Assembly (NCBI GenBank): GCA_029204225.1
Contig: CM055097.1
Location: forward strand, 28,263,192 to 28,327,191
Source of the DNA: Diphasiastrum complanatum
Taxonomy: Eukaryota > Streptophyta > Lycopodiopsida > Lycopodiales > Lycopodiaceae
Reading direction: 5' to 3'
DNA: 64,000 bases
Shown in pieces: positions 60,633-64,000 of the stretch (its first letter is position 1; each line of letters starts with the position of its first letter). A program made the position numbers and the translations under genes. The notes under the pieces were generated by a model that searched no databases, had not been told where the DNA came from, and was given only the letters and a program-made list of their open reading frames with translations.

Positions 60633-62192
60633 CTAAGGAAGGAATCCAGGGAATCTCAGTTTACGGTCATGTTCCTTCTCCCAAGTATCATCGTCCTCGG
60701 AACTTCCTTTCCAACGAACCAGGTACTCAGTTACCTGCCAGTTTTTGAGCCCACATTGACGTACATCAACAATGGCTTGTGGTGGTTCAGTAGGTACAAA
60801 GGATGATAGGTCCTCCAGCCGAACTAAATCCTCCTGAGGCATCAAGTCATCCTTTCCACCAAGTCGTTCCTTTAAACGACTAATGTGAAAAACTGGATGT
60901 ACCTTAACACCTTGACGAAGTTCCAGCTGGTACGCATTCCGATGGAGTTTCTTTACTATACGGAATGGTCCTGCGTAACGAGGTGATAACTTAGGACATT
61001 TTCCAGTCCTTAGTACCTTAGAATCTTTTGGAATTCTAAGATATACCCAAGCCCCCTCCTCATAGACCCTAGGTTGTCGCTTTTGATTAGCGTAAAACTG
61101 GGCTCTATCCTGAGCCGTTTTTTACGTTTTCGCGAGCAACAAGCAACATTTCTTGCATATCATGCAGGAAATCTACTGCTGCTTTAACCTTGAGGCCTTT
61201 GAGGCCCACTGAAATGGGAGCCCTAGGCTGGAAACCATACATCAGAGAAAATGGACTAAAACCTGTCGCTGAGTGCTTTGCGCTATTATACGCAAACTCA
61301 ATCATTGGAAGGTACTTTTCCCAATTCGACTGTCTTCTGGAAACATATGCCTGAAGCATATCTTCCATAGACTGGTTTGTCCTCTCTGTCTGACCATCCG
61401 ATTCAGGATGATCTGATGACTCCAAACTTAGGGTGGTCTCTAATTTCTCAAAGACCGCTTGCCAGAATTTGCCAGTGAACTTTGGATCTCGATCACTAAC
61501 AATGTCATTCGGCAAACCAAACAACCTGAACAACTTTTCTACGAAAAGCTGTGCAAGTTCAGAAGCTTTGACAGTTTGCTTGGTTGGTATGAACTGCGCC
61601 ATTTTAGTTAACCTGTCAACTATTACCCAAATGGCATCATTTTGCTTCCCCGTTCGAGGTAGCCCAACCACAAAGTCCATGGAAATGCATTCCCACTTTC
61701 TTTCGGGAATTTCCAAGGGCATTAACAAACCAGCTACCTTAAGTCTTTTAGCTTTGTTAAGTTGGCATTGCGCACACTTGCGAACATATGCCTCCACATG
61801 ACTCTTTAAATTTGGCCAGTAAAAGTTCCTTTTTACTAAGTCAAGTGTCCTTTGAGCGCCAGGGTGCCCTGCACACGGGCTGTCATTACATTCATGCAGG
61901 ATTTGGGCCCTTATTTCATCATTTTCTGGCACACAAACTTTTCCATTCCGGAAAAGCAACCCATTCCTAATGGAATAGTCTCTTAGTATTTTGTCCTGAG
62001 GAGAAATCTTGGAATCCTGCATTCCAAGCTCATCACGAGATCTAGACGAACCTGCCAGGATGTCTAGCCAAATACGACCGAAGTACCTATTGGTCTTACA
62101 CAAATCTCTTAAGGACAGATACAACTCAGTTTGGATCTCAGAAAAGCTTAATTGATTAACCTCTCCAATCCGGCTTAAGGCATCCGTAGCTT
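60633..62192 (-). pseudogene. Chromovirus RNase H end, integrase and chromodomain
   Basis: Starts at about 62192 with the RNase H terminus (ATDALSRIG). An integrase frame follows (62124-61105): the zinc domain (HPGAQRTLDLVKRNFYWPN, CAQCQLNK) and the DDE core (ISMDFVVGLP, DIVSDRDPKF, ESDGQTERTNQ). A frameshift near 61120 leads into YANQKRQPRVYEEGAWVYLR, VHPVFHISRLKERLG and a C-terminal chromodomain (VTEYLVRWKGSSEDDDTWE), ending at 60633. Chromodomains direct integration of this Ty3 clade to heterochromatin. Gag, protease and RT are missing: the fragment is broken at its 5' side. Confidence 0.92.
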
Positions 62193-62470
62193 ATTAGTCA
62201 AGAATAAGATTTGTCATTGATTCATAACAAATTCTTCATTATATCCCAAGCCTGCTTGGGTCCAGTAGCATTTCTGATGTGAGGTATGATCATATCTCTA
62301 ACTGACAAGAAGATGATATGATGAGCTTTTCTCCTCCATCTCTGATACTTCTGCAACTCCCTGTTAGTAGTAGGAGGTATCTTGACACCTGTGACGATCT
62401 CCCAATATTCTCAATCTTGGAGAATATTCTGCATCTTGAACTTCCATATGCTATAGTTCACCTCTTGAGC
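62193..62470 (-). pseudogene. Copia Gag fragment
   Basis: Minus strand encodes NYSIWKFKMQNILQD then a stop, EYWEIVTGVKIPPTTNRELQ and TGPKQAWDIMKNLL, the core of a copia UBN2-type Gag. It abuts the chromovirus break point at about 62192, so one probably interrupted the other. Confidence 0.75.
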
Positions 62471-62640
62471 ACTTTTCATCCTAATCAAATAATTGAAATG
62501 TTTTTGCGCAAAATATTATGACCTAAGTTAACCTTTCTTATGCGAGCTCCATAGGTGTATGCTATAACATGGTGCTTCCAGAGAAAAATATATAACAACC
62601 AATTATTCTTTTGTCTAAGAAAGCATTCCAGTGGAGGTTG
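62471..62640. other. Spacer, nothing recognised
   Basis: A/T-rich, no feature. Confidence 0.4.
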
Positions 62641-63350
62641 TGGGATGTTTTAACTCCCTATCATTTGTACTGCAACCTTGCCACAGGTCAAGTGAAGATC
62701 AAGCAACTTTTTGGAGTGACGGTTGAACAAGAGACCCGACAAGGTGTTGTTGGAGGCATTGTGATTTACATGCCAAACAGACCCTATTAACAACATATAG
62801 CTAGAGTTTGATGCTAATGCATTACTTTGGCACTGTCCCCACATTCTCGTCTTCAACAATCTAGCAATTACGTGCTTGTTAAGTTAATGGCCCTTGTCAC
62901 TGGAAGTTGACAATGTCCAAGCTTTAATCACCAAATGGATCATTACTATCCAAATTCATTTACTTCTAGAAGGTGGACTCATGTGAAGCAAAATAACTTG
63001 CTGCTAGGAAGATGGGTTATCCGTCGTGATTTTCAGCCACATGTTCTCAAATTCAGGGTCTTCCTTTGCCAAACTTACCACTTTACCAAGTGAGTCAAAC
63101 TAACAAGTGACGCTATCATATCCCCTATTTATTCCTGTCACATTTTATGTTCAATATCGAGTGAAGATGGTAGCTTTCAAATCTAGATAGCTTACAAATT
63201 TCATGCTCCAATCATGTCTCCGCATACAAGATGATATCCAGATTCTTTGTGATTTTCCAAGTCCGACCCATTGCGCCACTAAAACCATTACAATTCCAAT
63301 AAGCCATTTCACGGCTCGTGTTAATGGCATTCCCGTAACCACGTCTCCCT
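62641..63350 (-). pseudogene. LINE endonuclease (exo/endonuclease/phosphatase) fragment
   Basis: From 63350 down, frames give MAYWNCNGFSGAMGRTWKIT, LDIILYAETWLEHE (the N and E active-site strands of the APE-like fold), later KEDPEFENMWLKI and GDLKLGHCQL-like, and KKLLDLHLTCGKVAV near 62690. Multiple stops and shifts. RT is not present downstream. Confidence 0.6.
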
Positions 63351-63675
63351 ATTTGTTGTTTGGAATTTCTTCCAAATAATTTTGTTACCTCTTAATACAA
63401 CCCATTTGCCTTGCATTGTCGATTGTTTGTGTTGCCTGGTTCTCAAGTTGCAGTAAGTCCAGCAAGTATGGGGAATGTACACTGGCCCACAACCACCTCA
63501 TAAGAGAAGTAGAGAGCTAGGGATTATCAATGAAAATGGCTGGTTGACATTCTGTGGGTGTAAATCCCTATCCCTAATTTGAACTATTTTAGTAAATTAG
63601 GTAAGATTGCAATCGATACTACTGACAGAAAGCTGCTAAATTTCTACACAAAATTTTATTGAATTAGTACCATAG
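63351..63675. other. Spacer, nothing recognised
   Basis: No ORF or repeat identified. Confidence 0.4.
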
Positions 63676-64000
63676 TTGCAGCGCGATTCTGAATCGCGAT
63701 CCCGATTCGCGATTTGGGATTTTCCCCGAATCGTGTAAAATCGATTTTTTTTGAAATTTTTTTAGGCAATATGGGTATCAGATGAAAGCTCTGATTGAGG
63801 GGATTATGATTGTGTAGTTTGCCGACTGTTTCGGGTGCGAAACACCAAAAAGTGTGTTTTCACTCGGGGAGTTGGAAGGCCAAATCATGAAGAGGCCTTA
63901 CCGTTGGGGGGTGTTGCCCCCCAAACCCCCCACCGGGGGGCTACCGCCCCCCGAACCCCCCGTTTCCCGGGGGGCATCTACCCCCCGAACCCCCTAGAGC
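63676..64000. repeat. Repeat end: AATCGCGAT-rich segment and C6/G6 block array
   Basis: 63680-63760 is dense in AATCGCGAT / GATTCGCGATT palindromes. From 63905 blocks of six or seven C or G alternate (CCCCCCAAACCCCCC, CACCGGGGGGC, CCCCCCGAACCCCCCG, TTTCCCGGGGGGC) in two to three imperfect units, running off the window end. This resembles G/C-block repeats found in some plant DNA transposons, but the element cannot be bounded here. Confidence 0.6.

Overview
The window is nuclear DNA of a land plant with a repeat-rich, gene-poor genome. The evidence for this is intron-split exons of a plant-type ABCG transporter, a plant-type nuclear tRNA-Glu with internal promoter boxes, Ty1/copia retroelements primed by a TGGTATCAGAGC-type site, a chromodomain Ty3/gypsy element, and many nested insertions. 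I cannot name the species from sequence alone. The HindIII site at base 1 would fit a BAC clone end.

Host genes are few. The last two exons of an ABCG half-transporter lie at 552-1051. A complete two-exon RING-H2 gene lies on the minus strand at 12458-12953; its intron hides it from simple ORF scans. A tRNA-Glu(TTC) is at 40466-40539. A plausible transit-peptide first exon (50024-50216) sits head to head with a weaker minus-strand exon (49767-49853). Unassigned coding-like stretches occur at 11306-11494, 45730-46402 and 48445-49340.

The rest is mostly transposable elements in layers. (a) 4775-9924 holds a copia element whose right LTR is cut by the LTR of a second copia element, itself cut at 9925. 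(b) 14446-20878 is a young, nearly intact copia element: 655-bp LTRs differing at two positions, TSD TGTGC, and one frameshift separating gag-protease from integrase-RT-RNase H. (c) 22781-37809 is an old copia element broken by two large insertions. The first (24691-29482) begins with a 125-nt CT tract and contains a TATA box and a long, decayed, unrecognised minus-strand ORF. The second (about 30092-37124) is a TIR-like element with a GA tract and a 27-nt G run. A complete but inactive minus-strand copia element (30554-36584, TSD GTTGA) sits inside that second insertion. (d) 42319-42963 is a solo LTR (TSD CAAAC) related to (b), followed by two copia fragments. (e) 54033-62470 contains LTR-like sequence, a Ty3-type gag-protease remnant with a long unexplained tail, a LINE 3' fragment, and a chromovirus integrase-chromodomain piece with its LTR. 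(f) 62641-63350 is a decayed LINE endonuclease, and the window ends in a G/C-block repeat.

I found no CRISPR array, operon or defence-like system. The least explained content is the unrecognised ORF block at 25624-28775 with its AATTCGCG-rich upstream region, the TIR/microsatellite composite that carries the copia element, and the K/N-rich ORFs at 45730-46402.
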